Source: Cephalopachus bancanus | Lineage: Eukaryota > Chordata > Mammalia > Primates > Tarsiidae | Length of the DNA: 64,000 nucleotides | NCBI GenBank assembly: GCA_027257055.1 | Contig: JAPVLO010000059.1 | Location: forward strand, 4,526,001 to 4,590,000 | Reading direction: 5' to 3' | In this document: piece by piece, positions 11,571-22,265 of the stretch | Layout: each line of letters opens with the position of its first letter | Position numbering within the stretch: the stretch's first letter is position 1 | The notes under the pieces: generated by a model | Told to the model about the DNA's origin: nothing | Databases searched by the model: none | The model's input: only the letters and a program-made list of their open reading frames with translations | Made by a program: the position numbers and the translations under genes

Positions 11571-11706
11571 AAAAATGAATCTTCCTTTTGTTGGCTCTCA
11601 GCTACTTCTACCCTGGGGTTATGATTTGTACACATATCGAATGCTCCTACCGAACTAGAAACCTCCGATTGCAGAAACGATATCTAGTTTATTTCCTGAT
11701 CTCCAA

Positions 11707-11848
11707 GGAATCCAGCATAGATTTTTGTTCTTGTGCATTTGTCAAACAACAAAAATCTTGCCCACCATTTGTTGAAGAAATAAAACAAATGGTGCAAGAT
11801 TTTTGTTGTTTGACAAATGCAGAGGAACAAAAACCCACACTGGATTCC
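11707..11848. repeat. 142-bp near-perfect palindrome (long hairpin)
   Basis: Arms 11707-11773 and 11784-11848 are reverse complements around a 10-base loop. The inner 37 bases per arm match perfectly apart from a 2-base indel. The outer part has about six mismatches, and both ends read 'ggaatccag' / 'ctggattcc'. As RNA this would be a long hairpin of the size of a hairpin-siRNA or unusual pri-miRNA precursor, but no expression evidence can be drawn from sequence. It is not a transposon that I recognise. Confidence 0.9.
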
Positions 11849-12860
11849 CATTCAAAGTGTATCCTCAGAGTCCTTGCTGTGGAATCTTGTGAAGAGCTCA
11901 GGATCTTCATTCACTGACTGAAAGCAGCATAGACTACAACATGTCCACATTGTCTCCAAGATTCCTTTCCTTTATTCTCAATTTTGTTCCAGACTGACTT
12001 CTGCAATAGGCAGTTTGGGAATAAGAAGAAGTTCTCAGTGTGGATGTCAATTGAGGAAAGAATGGCACTTTAGGACTTTTGTTCTCCAGAGGACCCCATT
12101 TGGAGAAAAATCATGTTTAAAGAGACTTACTGTGTTTGCACCTGTAGATGAATTACAGAGTATTTATTGCAGGACTGTCTTATTAACTAATGAATCCAAA
12201 AGCAGTAAGAAAGTAATCAGAAGGAATGATAATGAGCTATTTTTGGCAGCACGAGGGACAGAGACAATTTGGAAAGGTGGAAGCTTCTTTCTTTAATAAT
12301 TGAAACCCTATTTCACAATCCACAGATTTTGTGACTGTGCCTTGATTCCACAATAAAAGTATTTCTGAATCAAGAAAAGGACTCTACTTTTTTTTGGACA
12401 CTAAAGATAAGTGCAAGAGCTATTTTTTTTCACTGTTTATTCTACTTTAGTACAGGGACTCAATACCCCTAGGAAGCCTGTGAATCACTACATGACCAGA
12501 AAATGCCAGAATAGACTAGAGCTTAACTGGGGATTCTTGCAAGGAGTTCAAAGCACTAGAGATGCTAGCTATTCATGCTGTCTGTGTACATCCTCTGAGG
12601 ACACTATCTTCTACCCTAAATGTTAGTGCTTCCAAAATCATCTCTGAAAACTGTTAGAGTTCAACGAGTGGCAGAATTTTCAAACTTGTTCATTTTAATA
12701 CTCTCCCTCACTTTGCTTTTTAACAGAGTTGTAAGTTGAGAGGTTAGGAAACTAGTCTAACATTTCAAAATTATTATTTAAAAGATCTAAATCTCTGGGA
12801 GGAAAATAGTTTCTAAAAGGGATTGTACCATTGGTGGTTCATTCTTTTCTTTCTTATTTC
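11849..12860. other. unique non-coding stretch
   Basis: No named repeat and no credible exon. Short frames at 12015-12296 and 12411-12626 have no recognisable domain. Confidence 0.4.
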
Positions 12861-12865
12861 CCTTC

Positions 12866-13505
12866 TTTCCACAAGGATTTATTAAGCATAGACTGTGCCA
12901 AGCAATGTACCAGGCACTAGATATACGACGGTAAGTAGGTCTTTCCTCATGGAACTGATAAGTAGTGAGGAATGCAGACATTAATCAAATAACCAGCACA
13001 TCAATGTCAACTGACAAAGAGATGATTGCTCCAAAGGATGAGAATAAGATTCTGTGAAAGAAGTCTGACCTAGCAACTCTTGAACTGAGAACTAAAGACA
13101 AATAGAGGTCAACCAGACAAAGAGTGGGAAAGAGCATTTTAGACAGAGATAGTATGTGTCAAGGGCCTGTGGCAGGAAGGAATATGGAAGCAGGTGGTTG
13201 TGACTGGAGTACAAGGTGAGAGAGCCAAACAGATAAGGTTAAGGAGGTAGGCAGGGTGACACTGTGCATGAGGTCATGTAGGTCATCAAAGATGGCATGG
13301 GATCTTGTGGGTCATGGGAGAGCTGTGCATCTTTATCCTAGAAGCAATAGGAAGTCACTGGAAGGTTTAAAGCTGGAGGTCAGGGTGAGAAACGGGAGGA
13401 AGGATGAGAAGTTCAGATTCACTCCATAAACATCATTCTGGCTTATGCAGAGGATGGACTGGAAGTGTTAAGGGTGGATCCAGCTATTACTGATGGTGGT
13501 CAACC
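12866..13505. repeat. old high-copy mammalian repeat, family not assigned
   Basis: Starts with 'acaaggatttattaagcata' and 'gccaagcaatgtaccaggca', then 'catggaactgataagtagtg', 'gtcaagggcctgtggcagga' and 'aagtcactggaaggtttaaa'. This ordered set occurs in a well-known, very abundant old repeat, seen also near 31985, 33790, 50785 and 60090. I cannot safely name the family. Confidence 0.5.
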
Positions 13506-13589
13506 CAACTGAATATATCCAGTGCCTATTATGGGGGAGGTGCATTATAGTGTATTTGTGACATAGATGTATTTGTGACTCCAATTCTG

Positions 13590-14235
13590 TAAGGAATTTT
13601 TATATTTAAAAAACCTTTTTATTTTAGAATAGTTTTAGATTTATAGCAAAGTTGCAAAGATAGTATAGAGAGTGCCTATATATCCCACACTGTTAACATC
13701 TCACATTACCTGGTACACCTGCCAAAACTTTATGAACCAGTAGCGGCGATACATCATTATTAACTGAACTCTACCATTTATTTGGGCCTCACTAATTTTT
13801 CCTTAGTGTCCTTTCTCTGTTCCAGGATCCCATCAAGAGTACCAGATTACATTTTTTCATCATGTCTGATCTTTTGGTCTGTGACAGTTTCTTGGACTTT
13901 CCTTGCTTTTGATGACCTGGACAGTTTCAAAGAGTACTGGTTAGTATTTTGCAGATTCTCCCTCAATTGGGGTTTATCTAGTGTTTTGCTCATAGATAGA
14001 CTAGGATTATGGGCTGGTGGTGGGAAGGATGAAGACCACAGAAGTGAAGAGCCATTCTCAACATATCATTTCAAGGGCAGATGCTGTCAACATGACTTAC
14101 CACTGATATTAACCTTGATCACTTGGCTAAAGTAATGTTCTCTGGGTTTTTTCTACTATACAGTTATCTTCACAGCCCATACTGCTCTCTTTGGAAACAA
14201 GTCACTATGTGTAATCCAAACTTGAGGAGGGACCA
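13590..14235 (-). mobile_element. L1M 3'-region fragment, antisense
   Basis: The plus strand reads 'agaatagttttagatttata', 'gtcctttctctgttccagga', 'ctttccttgcttttgatgac' and 'tgtcaacatgacttaccact', the reverse of the long 3' region of mid-age L1M (L1MB/L1MC-type) elements. The 117-codon frame 13782-14135 falls inside it and is not a gene. The element is interrupted by the mariner-like unit that follows and resumes after it. Confidence 0.75.
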
Positions 14236-14261
14236 AAACAAACAAACAAACAAACAACAAC

Positions 14262-14822
14262 AAAAAACCCCCCAAAAACCCCAAATTATTTTTTGGAAGA
14301 TGGGCCCCTTATAATACACACAGAATTAGTTCCTCTGGACTAAACAGTCAGCCAAAGTTTTTATCTGGAAGTTTTCAGAAAGTTGCATTATGATTTGCAG
14401 AAGAAACATCCCAAGTTGTGGCAAATAGGTGACTGTTTCAATCACTATGACAATATCCCTGCCCATACTGCACTGAGTGTTTAGCAGTTTTTAACCAAAA
14501 ACAGCATGACCTCCAAGTCCTGCCATATCTATTCCCACAATCTCACCCCAAGCAACTTTTTTTGTTTGTTTCCCTGAATGAAAACATCCTCAAAGGGAAA
14601 TGTTTTGTTGATGTGGAAGAGGTGAAACAACAACAAAAATGGCAGAAGTACTAAAAGGCATCAAAATGAACAAGTTCAAAATCTTTTTGAGTAGTGGGAA
14701 AGCATCTTCATAGATGTATTGCATCAAACAGAGAGCACTTTGAAGGCGACTGAAGTTTAAACATGTAAGAATAAATACATAATTTTTAATAAATAAATTC
14801 CTGGGTTTTCTGAGTTTTCCCT
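14262..14822 (+). mobile_element. mariner-like element, internally deleted, nested in L1M
   Basis: Ends are inverted: the left 'cccaaaaaccccaaatta' pairs with the reverse complement of the right 'aattcctgggttttctga'. Near the right end, the text around 14735-14790 encodes a mariner-transposase-like C-terminus, followed by an AT-rich tail. At about 560 bp it is too short for a full 1.3-kb mariner, so it is a dead internal-deletion derivative. It splits an L1M 3' region, so it inserted after that L1. A (CAAA)n run lies at its left edge. Confidence 0.55.
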
Positions 14823-15275
14823 CATATAGGACAAGCTATGTTCTATCTCCTAGAAATGTATCTACATAAATTATTTGGAATTCTTTTGTATGGGAAATTT
14901 GGAATCTATTTGTCTCTTCTCCCCAGTTTATTTTTTCAATCAATTATTTATTAACGTATGGATTTAGGGAAATTTGTTTTATGCTTCAAGTTACATCCCA
15001 GTTCTGTGCTATATAATTTGTTGCTCGAATTTGATTGCTGGGAATTCTTTCTCTTGGCTCAGTTGTCCCTTTGACATATGCCCATCATTATGGATTTTTA
15101 AAAAAATACCTTAAAACTTTTTGGCTCTAAATAATGCTCCAGTCTCATCTTGTACATTGCCTATACCACCCCTAAAATCAGCCATTTCTCCAAGGAGCCC
15201 TGGTTCTTTTGACGGGAGAATGATACTGAAACCAAGATATGGGCACTGGATATGCTCACTGTTAGGGAAGAAAAA
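14823..15275 (-). mobile_element. L1M 3'-region fragment, antisense, continued
   Basis: The text 'atctacataaattatttgga', 'atgcccatcattatggattt', 'aatcagccatttctccaagg' and 'ctgaaaccaagatatgggca' continues the antisense L1M of 13590-14235 on the far side of the mariner-like insertion. Confidence 0.75.
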
Positions 15276-15802
15276 CAGATTAATATTCTCCATTCAGGTG
15301 AGAACATTGATTCTTAGAGAACTTAAGTCACTTATTCAAGTAAAGGACATATCAAAGTTTCAACTAAACATCCTTTCCTGCATTTTCCTTTGTATGACTA
15401 CCCTAAATTTCATTCTTCATCTGTCATTTACTCAGGTGGCCCATGCACTTTGAGGAAATCTGATCCCATCTTCAGTTTCAAGTGAGGGTCTTAAGCCACT
15501 CAGGAGATCACATTCACCTGGCCACAGACTTGGACTAGGGGCAGGATGCTTTGCTACACAGTACAAGCACCAATCAGATGCAAGATGATATTTATTACTA
15601 GGGGATTTCTGGGAAAGAGGCTGTCTTACCCTTCTGAGATATGCTGGGGGGAAATTCCTTATTTCTGCCAGATGTGAAAGGAACTGTAAGAAAACAGTTG
15701 TTTTCTATTGCAAGTTAAGACTGTGTGGTGCATTGTGAGGGAAACAAAGAAGGTAGAGACTCTGTCCTTGAACTTATAGTTTACAATTAAAATATAACAT
15801 GA
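15276..15802. other. unique non-coding stretch
   Basis: No named repeat or credible exon. The frame 15121-15453 begins inside the L1M fragment. Confidence 0.4.
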
Positions 15803-16148
15803 GGCCAAGCATGGTGGCTCATGCCTGTAATCCCAGCACTTTGGGAGGCAGAGACAAGAGGATTGCCTGAGTCCAGGGGTTCGAGACCAGCCTCAGCAAC
15901 TTGACGAGACCTTGTCTCTACAATAAATTTTACAAAAAAATTAGCTGGGTGTGGTGGCATGTGCCTGTAGTTCCAGCTACTTGGAAGCCTGAGGTGGAAG
16001 GATCACCTGAGCCCAGTAAGGCTGCAGTGGCCATGAGCATGCCACTGCACTCTAGCCTGGGGGACAGCGTGAGACTCCTACTCAAAACAAAACAAAACAA
16101 AACAAAACAAAACAAAACAAAACAAAACAAAACAAAACAAAACAAAAC
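15803..16148 (+). mobile_element. Alu SINE, variant set A, with (AAAAC)n tail
   Basis: Full dimer starting 'ggccaagcatggtggctcat'. It shares 'gagaccttgtctctacaata', 'ggccatgagcatgcc' and the 'gactcctactc' end with the odd Alu group, though its first arm is closer to standard Alu. The A-tail (16084-16148) is thirteen exact AAAAC units, a clean microsatellite born from the tail. Flanking 'aacatga' at both sides is a probable target-site duplication. Confidence 0.9.
16084..16148 (+). repeat. (AAAAC)13 microsatellite
   Basis: Thirteen uninterrupted five-base units form the tail of the preceding Alu. The regularity accounts for the repetitive open frames called here on both strands. Confidence 0.95.
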
Positions 16149-16394
16149 ATGAGATCATATAGAGTTGAAAATTCTGCTACAAATTAAAGAGAGTAAGTGA
16201 TTCACTCATTCATTTACTCATAATTTATAATATACCTATTTTGCTTCCAGAAAAGCAAACAAGGCACAGTGTGGTAGATCTCTGCAAAGAAAACTAGAAA
16301 GAACAAGAGTTAGTTGAAAACTGGCAGTGGTAATTTCACTCAAAAACTGAGACTAAGGAAACACTGAAATTGAACAAAAATGGAATTTTGAGTT

Positions 16395-16449
16395 TCTATG
16401 TGTATTTGAGTGTGTGTGGCCTGTTAACACACACTCAAATACACATAGA
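16395..16449. repeat. perfect 22-bp inverted repeat, 11-base loop
   Basis: Arm 16395-16416 (starts 'tctatgtgtatttgag') is exactly complementary to 16428-16449, with loop 'tggcctgttaa'. Flanks do not pair further. The size resembles a short microRNA-type hairpin, but the stem is shorter than a normal precursor and no lower stem is visible. Confidence 0.95.
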
Positions 16450-16574
16450 CATTCCTGATACAAGTGACCAAGATGAAAGGAACGTATAATCCAAGAGTTT
16501 ATATGGAAGTGTTTAGTGAAGTCTAAACATATCACAAAAATCAAAGAACTGGTGATAATGATGTTAATGTCTGG

Positions 16575-16700
16575 AAGAGAAGGGGAACTTAAAAATAGTC
16601 TAATCCTAACATTTTAGCTTGAGGTTAGTAAATTTAGTTCAGAATGGGAAGTGACTTATAGCTAGAAAGTGTCAGAGTCAAGAAAAGAGAATACGAAGTT
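16575..16700 (-). repeat. MIR SINE, antisense
   Basis: The text 'agaatgggaagtgacttata' and 'gctagaaagtgtcagagtca' is the reverse MIR core (usual form close to 'aagtgacttgcccaaggtca'). Confidence 0.55.
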
Positions 16701-16759
16701 ACAGCCAGATGGGAGGAATTCTTTCTTTCTGCTAGATGTGAAAAGAACGCGCTAGTGTT

Positions 16760-16966
16760 CTATAACACTGTGGAATGAGGATTGTTAACAGTAATATGCT
16801 ATATAGTTTAAAATAGTTAGAAGGATGATCTTAAATGTTCCCAATATAAAGAAATGATAAATACCTGAGATGATGGCTAGGCTAATTATTCTGATCTGAT
16901 TACTAAACATTGTATGTATTGAAAATATAGACAGTTATTATGTGTCAATTAAAATTTTTAAAGAAG
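16760..16966 (+). mobile_element. L1 3' end fragment (L1MA-like)
   Basis: The text 'atacctgagatgatggctag', 'gctaattattctgatctgat' and 'tgtgtcaattaaaattttta' matches the terminal 3' part of L1MA-type elements. Only about 200 bp remain. Confidence 0.6.
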
Positions 16967-17109
16967 ATTACAAGTGAAGATAGCTGGATCTCCGTAAACA
17001 AACAAAAACCCCTACATGTTTTGGCAAATGGAAGAAAATTTTTGTTTTCCCCATGTAACATTTCAGAAGTATAAAATATCTAAGCCTTCTTATGGATTAA
17101 AAAAAAGCA

Positions 17110-17148
17110 ATAAAAACAAACAAACAAACAAACAAACAAACAAAAAAC
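17110..17148 (+). repeat. (CAAA)n microsatellite
   Basis: About eight CAAA units within an A-rich tract, with no retroposon body clearly attached. Confidence 0.85.
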
Positions 17149-17304
17149 CACCTACCAAAGGTATTTCAGAAAGTCAGGTGGGGCAGGAAGTCAATGGACC
17201 TTCTGACATCCAGGAAGTGAACAGGAAGATGTCTTTGGTTCCAAACAATGGAAATACATTTACTTGTTAACTGTGAACTTGAGAGTCATTGCCCTTGAAT
17301 GTCT

Positions 17305-17484
17305 AAAGTTTCTTTTTTTTTTTTTTTTGGAGAGAGGCAACTGGAGTTAATGTACGTTATACATCACAACAGAAGAAAAGAAACACATGGTTAATCTGCA
17401 GTCAAACAAAGGCAAATAAAATCCTCAAATTTCATAAGGGCATGTACTTGATGTGTCATTTCCATCCTCTTTGGTTTTGCCTTT
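17305..17484 (-). pseudogene. possible truncated retroposed transcript (unidentified)
   Basis: A pure 16-base poly-T (17313-17328) is followed by about 155 bp of sequence that is not a repeat I recognise. The block is bracketed by the 10-base repeat 'ttgaatgtct' at 17295-17304 and 17485-17494. Read on the minus strand, this is the layout of a short 3' fragment of a processed transcript with a poly-A tail. No canonical AATAAA is visible just upstream of the tail and the parent gene is not recognised. It could also be a chance poly-T. Confidence 0.35.
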
Positions 17485-17494
17485 TTGAATGTCT

Positions 17495-18640
17495 TGTTTA
17501 TAAAGTATATTTCATGATGTACCCTGTCTACCTTGTGTTGGTGACTCATAATAAGTAAAGCCCAACTCATTTGTATTTTAGTGGCTATTTCAAAATGACC
17601 ATTTATTTCACATTATACATGCTGATAGCATCTTTTGTTTAGGAAGTTCCAAGAATGCACAGGGTAGTTAGGCAGAAATGTATTTTAAGGCACCAGGGAC
17701 TAGAGAATTTGTCATCATGATGTATACTCTTTGCTCCTCCCCACACAGTAATCCCCAAAGATGCTGGCTTCATGCTAGTTTTTAATAACATAATTGTGAT
17801 GATGGTGATAGTTGTGGGTTGCCACTTAGTAGCATGGCTTCAGCAGCTGTCACAACAACCTGGGAACAATCATCAAGCATGGGTTGCTTCCTTCATGGCC
17901 AAAGGCAAAACACCACAAGGAGATTTGTTATGGCAGAGAAGAGAGATCAACAGTCTTGTTTGCATAGATTAAGGTTGAGGGGGACCAAAAGGGGGGTGGC
18001 AAATCCCTCCCATCTGTTCTTGTTTTTCCACAGGGCTGATGTCAGTGAACAATTTTAAATGACTAAAATTCACCATTCAAAACAAGGAAAGAAAACTGAC
18101 CTCACCATCAGTTTATAGGTTTGTAAATTCACACTGACCTCCTCTAGGAATTTGTAAAAAAAAGTCCGAAATGGCGCAGGAAATACTATAAAATGCCATT
18201 TGATTCAAGTAGAAATGATTTCTATCAACAGCCTGGGGTATTTTATTAGATGACCGTTAATAAGTTCTAAGAAAAAGCACTTAACTGCTGCTAACTAAAG
18301 GGATTTTCTTTTGTTTTTAATTAAATGATAAGACAGTAAATAACCAGAAAGAGAGATCTATGAGACCCCAGGGTATCAGGGACTTAGGGACAGGATAGAT
18401 TGGTTTGAACATTTTCAATTTTCCAGGATGATTATCTTGACTATCTTTCTGTTAATATGATCTATTGTGTACTGAAATCTTGCCTTAAATTTCACCATTA
18501 TGTATTAAGTTTTTATTGCTACTTCCTGGGTTACCCTTCACATTTTTTTTTTTTTTTGCTTCCATCTTAACACTTCCATTATAAAAATCACTTATTATAT
18601 ATTCTTTTTTTTACAACCTGTAAAGAATTTTCAAAGATAT
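17495..18640. other. unique non-coding stretch
   Basis: No named repeat and no credible exon. Poly-T tracts sit at about 18543-18558 and 18605-18613. Confidence 0.4.
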
Positions 18641-18649
18641 TATACTGCT

Positions 18650-18755
18650 GGAACTGCAAAATTACACTATGAAGTAGGCATGAGATTAGTATTACAGCTG
18701 AGGAAATTGAGGCCAAGAGAGGTAAAGAAAAGTTCCTGAAGTAACTAATTCATTA
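18650..18755 (-). repeat. MIR SINE, antisense
   Basis: The text 'tatgaagtaggcatgagatt', 'acagctgaggaaattgaggc' and 'aagagaggtaaagaaaagtt' is the reverse MIR core. The following 18765-18840 begins 'cattcattcaacaagtattt' and is a piece of the unassigned old repeat described at 12866. Confidence 0.65.
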
Positions 18756-18929
18756 AATCCTTTCATGCATTCATTCAACAAGTATTTATTGAGCATGCAC
18801 CATGCTAGGTGCCCAATCACACAACATTGATCAGATGGTAAAGAACTGTAGTTAAAAGAAATAAGCTTGAAAGCTGATAGAGCAGAATTCAGTTTTTAAA
18901 AAAATCCATCAATTAATTAAGATTTCTTG

Positions 18930-19128
18930 ATTTCAGCGCTACTAACATTTTGGAACGGATAGTACTTTGTTGTAGGGCAGTCCTAATCACCATAGGATGT
19001 TTAGAAGTATATTTGGCCTCTACCCAACAGGAGCCAGGAGCATTCTTTCCTCTGCTGTGAGAACCAAAAATATTGCTAGACATTGGCAAATGTCCCCCAG
19101 GGAGGAAATTGCCTTGACTGAGAGCCAA
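18930..19128 (-). mobile_element. MER20 hAT-Charlie fossil, antisense
   Basis: Reverse MER20 landmarks appear in order: 'agcgctactaacattttgga', 'taggatgtttagaagtatat', 'ctctacccaacaggagccag', 'agaaccaaaaatattgctag' and 'ggcaaatgtcccccag'. Near full length. The 71-codon frame across it is a by-product. Confidence 0.85.
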
Positions 19129-19129
19129 T

Positions 19130-19235
19130 GAGCTAACTGTGACCCTCAGTTCCTCATCTCTAAAATGGATACAGCAATCTGCCTAATAGCATTGTTGAAT
19201 CTATTGAATTGGCTGGAAGTGGTCAATAAGTTGGA
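19130..19235 (+). repeat. MIR SINE fragment
   Basis: The text 'ctcagttcctcatctctaaa' with 'atggatacagcaatctgcct' is the MIR core. Confidence 0.5.
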
Positions 19236-20865
19236 GATGCTATTGCTCTATTTCTATACTTACTCAGGTCACCTGGTTTTTATAAAGTGCCTACTATGTG
19301 TCACTGCAAAGAGGAAGGCAGCGGCAGACTCAGGTCTCAAGCTCAGATCTCACATAGAGTGCCCTATATGTTCTGTCAGCTGCCAACTCTTCTAAGCCAC
19401 CCAGCAAGCCATGTGCCTCGTTTTCTTCCTGCTCCTGCCATCTACAAACAACTTCCTATTCTAGTCTGTCATCATCTCTTGTCACCTAGGTTGTGGGGAA
19501 GGTTTCAGGTCTTCAAAAGGTTTTTCTCAGGCTGACCTCTTAGAACTTGCCATGCTTAGAGGCATCACATTACTTTTCTCTCCTTTCTTAGCAACAACTC
19601 TCACAGTGGATCACAAAGCCCTCAGAATGTCTGAGTGGTAGAAGGGATTCAGGAGACTGTAACCCACTTTCCACAGGATGTCCGTGGTAGCCAAAAGGGG
19701 TGATGTGGGAAGAGAGGAAGCTAACAAATTGAGATAACATTGTCAGCAATTTTCTCCAGAGGAGTCCTGGGGCGGGGGAAGAATCTTTCCAGAGTGTGAA
19801 TAGGAATAATAGTGTGACAAATGATGTTTCTTTTGACTTCCTTTGTTACTAGACTGTGGTTTGACAGCTTTCAAGAGTTTTAGTGCTATTTATTTGTTGA
19901 AAAATTCCTTAGTTCTAACAATGAATACATGTTGAATAAGGAATGGCTGACATTTGATTTCCTCTAAGTAGTAAAATGTTTTCTCTAGGCAAAACAGTGC
20001 AATTAATTTTTTCATGCTGCACCTGAGCTGAAAAAAACATATTCCTTGTTCCATTTAATGTTAAGACCTTAGGTGGCTTATAAGCACTTTCCTATAAGAA
20101 GGAACATGAATCTAAAGAGACTGTCCACGATGAACTTTGAAATAACGTAAACATCATCAAGAGATAATGCCAAGAGAATAGAATATCATCTTGAGATAAT
20201 AACCTCCAACTGCTGTAAAAGTGTGGAAGGAGAAGCAAACTGATGTCTGGAAATACAGGTTGGGTGTTAGCCAAGACCTTCACTTGAATGTCAATGCCCT
20301 GGGGCCCCCTGACTGGTAACTGAATCACTGCTTTATAAAATGTAGTCAATTCTCCACCATTGGGGGGGGCGGATTTAGGGTGTAAAAAATTAATTTGTAT
20401 TTGGATGACATGTTTATATAACTCTCCCCCACACACAAGAGCATACTTCACATTATAGAATTTCTGTCAAGCCATCAACATTTATCAGACTCTTGTTCTA
20501 ATCTTTCAAAGTCTTAGGTTTTGCTTCTGGTTGATAAACCAATTTACACAAATGTGCTAATAGCTTCTTGAGTCATCTTCCCAGGGAGATACATTTCCGT
20601 TTTAATCACTGGAAACGCTTCTAGAAAGAAGTACTTCCTGAGATGGGAGGATGGATAGGATTCTAAAAGGTGGAACTGAGAAGTCATTTGATGAGGCATT
20701 CTAGCAGGAGAAAACAGCCCAAGCAAAGTATGGTGGTGCACGGCAGGTTTAGAAGGATGATGACTAGTCTAGTTTGGACACATGACAAAACTGAAAGGGA
20801 ATAAGAAGCATTTTAACTGGGAAGAGCACTGATTATTCCCTGAACTAGAGTGCCAAACAGGTACC
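19236..20865. other. unique non-coding stretch
   Basis: About 1.6 kb with no named repeat. The 119-codon minus frame at 20092-20451 has no recognisable domain, is not flanked by convincing splice signals and contains a G-run at 20362-20370 typical of non-coding DNA. Confidence 0.4.
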
Positions 20866-20867
20866 AT

Positions 20868-21190
20868 GTAGACCAGGAGTCCTTAGCTCCTGGACCACAA
20901 ACCAGTACCTACACAGCAACAGTTGAGCAGCAGGCAAGCTCTGACTCCCGTTAGATCAGCAGCGGCCGACACATTATTTTATTTACCATTTCTGTACATG
21001 CCTCTTTTAAAAAGGATAAGTTGTATAATTATTTCATTATATTTTACAATGTAATGATAGTAGAAATAAAGCGCACAATAAACGTTGTGCACTTGAATCA
21101 TCCCCAAACCATGCCCTCACTGTCTGTGGAAAAATGGTCTTCCATGAAACTGGTCCCTGATGCCAAAAAGATTGACGACTGCTGAATTGT
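20868..21190 (+). mobile_element. hAT-type DNA transposon fossil
   Basis: The left end 'ccaggagtccttagctcctg' with 'gaccacaaaccagtacctac' pairs with the right end 'aaaatggtcttccatgaaac' and 'tggtccctgatgccaaaaag'. This is the layout of an abundant non-autonomous hAT-like family whose reference starts close to 'caggggtccccaacccc'. Class is clear, family name is not. Confidence 0.65.
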
Positions 21191-21559
21191 AGATCATCTT
21201 TGGGGTGAAGGTGTATTTGGCTGTCCTGTGCAACATATATTTTTAAATTGAGATTTTTAGCTTTTTGTTGACAGTCTTCTGGAAGATCTGTCAATGTTAC
21301 CGGAGCTGGAACTGATTAGCTGCTATCCCTGTTAAATAGGGGTGTTGACCACAATGAGGACTACAAGGAAGTTGTGATTTATTGTCGAGTTTTGTCTTTT
21401 AATGATAGAGAATCATAATCTCTTAGAAAATGCATGACTGCATTGTGCTTTGTTCTCCTATTGTAGGTTATGAAAAATAAGGTTGACTTTTCTTATATCA
21501 AGCTCACTTTTCTTATTTCTGTTAACTCTGTCAGCATTTGAGATCATGACCCTTGCTCT

Positions 21560-22265
21560 AGATGGGGGAAGACTTTAAAAGGTTTTTGGGACAGTGAGTG
21601 ACATCATCAAAATTGTATCTCAGCTTGGGCATGAGAAACCACACCAGATGGAGAAGAAGGAAGGGTGCTCAAAGACAGAGAGTGGAATTAGGTGACTGAA
21701 GTACTAGAGGCAAAAGATCACAGGGGTCTGAACTGGGCTTGTAGCCGTAGCAATGAATTAGGGCAGAGTGACTCAGATGTAGTAATGAAAGAGATGTAAT
21801 CTTGTGGTTTTTATTCTTGCTTCTGGTGTGTATGGCACCAAAAACTGGAAAATGGGAAGAGGAAGGCAAATGATGAGTTCATTTTGGATATGTTGAATTA
21901 AGGATGTTGGCAGATCAGTTAGAAATGCAAGATTAGAGCACAACAGGGAGACTGAAGCAAAGGGCAGAGAAGGGAGAATTATCCGAAGGGAAAAGGCAGT
22001 TGAAAAAAAACAATGAAGGTTAGAGTGAGGCTGAGAGACTGTAGAGAGAGGGTAGAAGTCCCTTTCAGGGAAAACCCCAGGAAGAGTCACATTCAGCAGC
22101 CATGAGGAGACCATGAAGGTCTAGAGAAAAGGAGGAAAACCAAGAGAGTAAAGCATGATGGGAGCCAGGGAGGAGCGAAGTTTAGGTTAAAGGACATGGC
22201 CAGTGGTGTCAACTCTGTGGACTGAGACTGGACACTGAGTTTAGGGGACTCCATGGGGACAGAGC
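21560..22265. repeat. possible old interspersed repeat, family not assigned
   Basis: Purine-rich text such as 'ttcattttggatatgttgaa' and 'aagggcagagaagggagaat' resembles the internal part of the old high-copy repeat noted at 12866. It is diverged. Minus frames 21669-22275 across this block are pyrimidine-rich by-products. Confidence 0.35.

Noticed and set aside
11588..11917. Similar protein segments encoded on both strands at the same place
   Set aside because: Not two genes: it is the 142-bp palindrome read from either side.
13782..14135. 117-codon plus-strand frame
   Set aside because: Lies in the antisense 3' region of an L1M element.
15901..16152. Frames ending in a long regular repeat of Lys/Gln/Asn/Thr or Phe/Val/Leu/Cys
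   Set aside because: Generated by the (AAAAC)13 tail of the Alu.
16395..16449. Calling the 22-bp hairpin a microRNA gene
   Set aside because: The stem ends abruptly, no lower stem or known microRNA sequence is recognised, and expression cannot be judged from DNA.
20092..20451. 119-codon minus-strand open frame
   Set aside because: No recognisable product, contains a G-run typical of non-coding DNA, and no sign of conservation can be judged from sequence alone.
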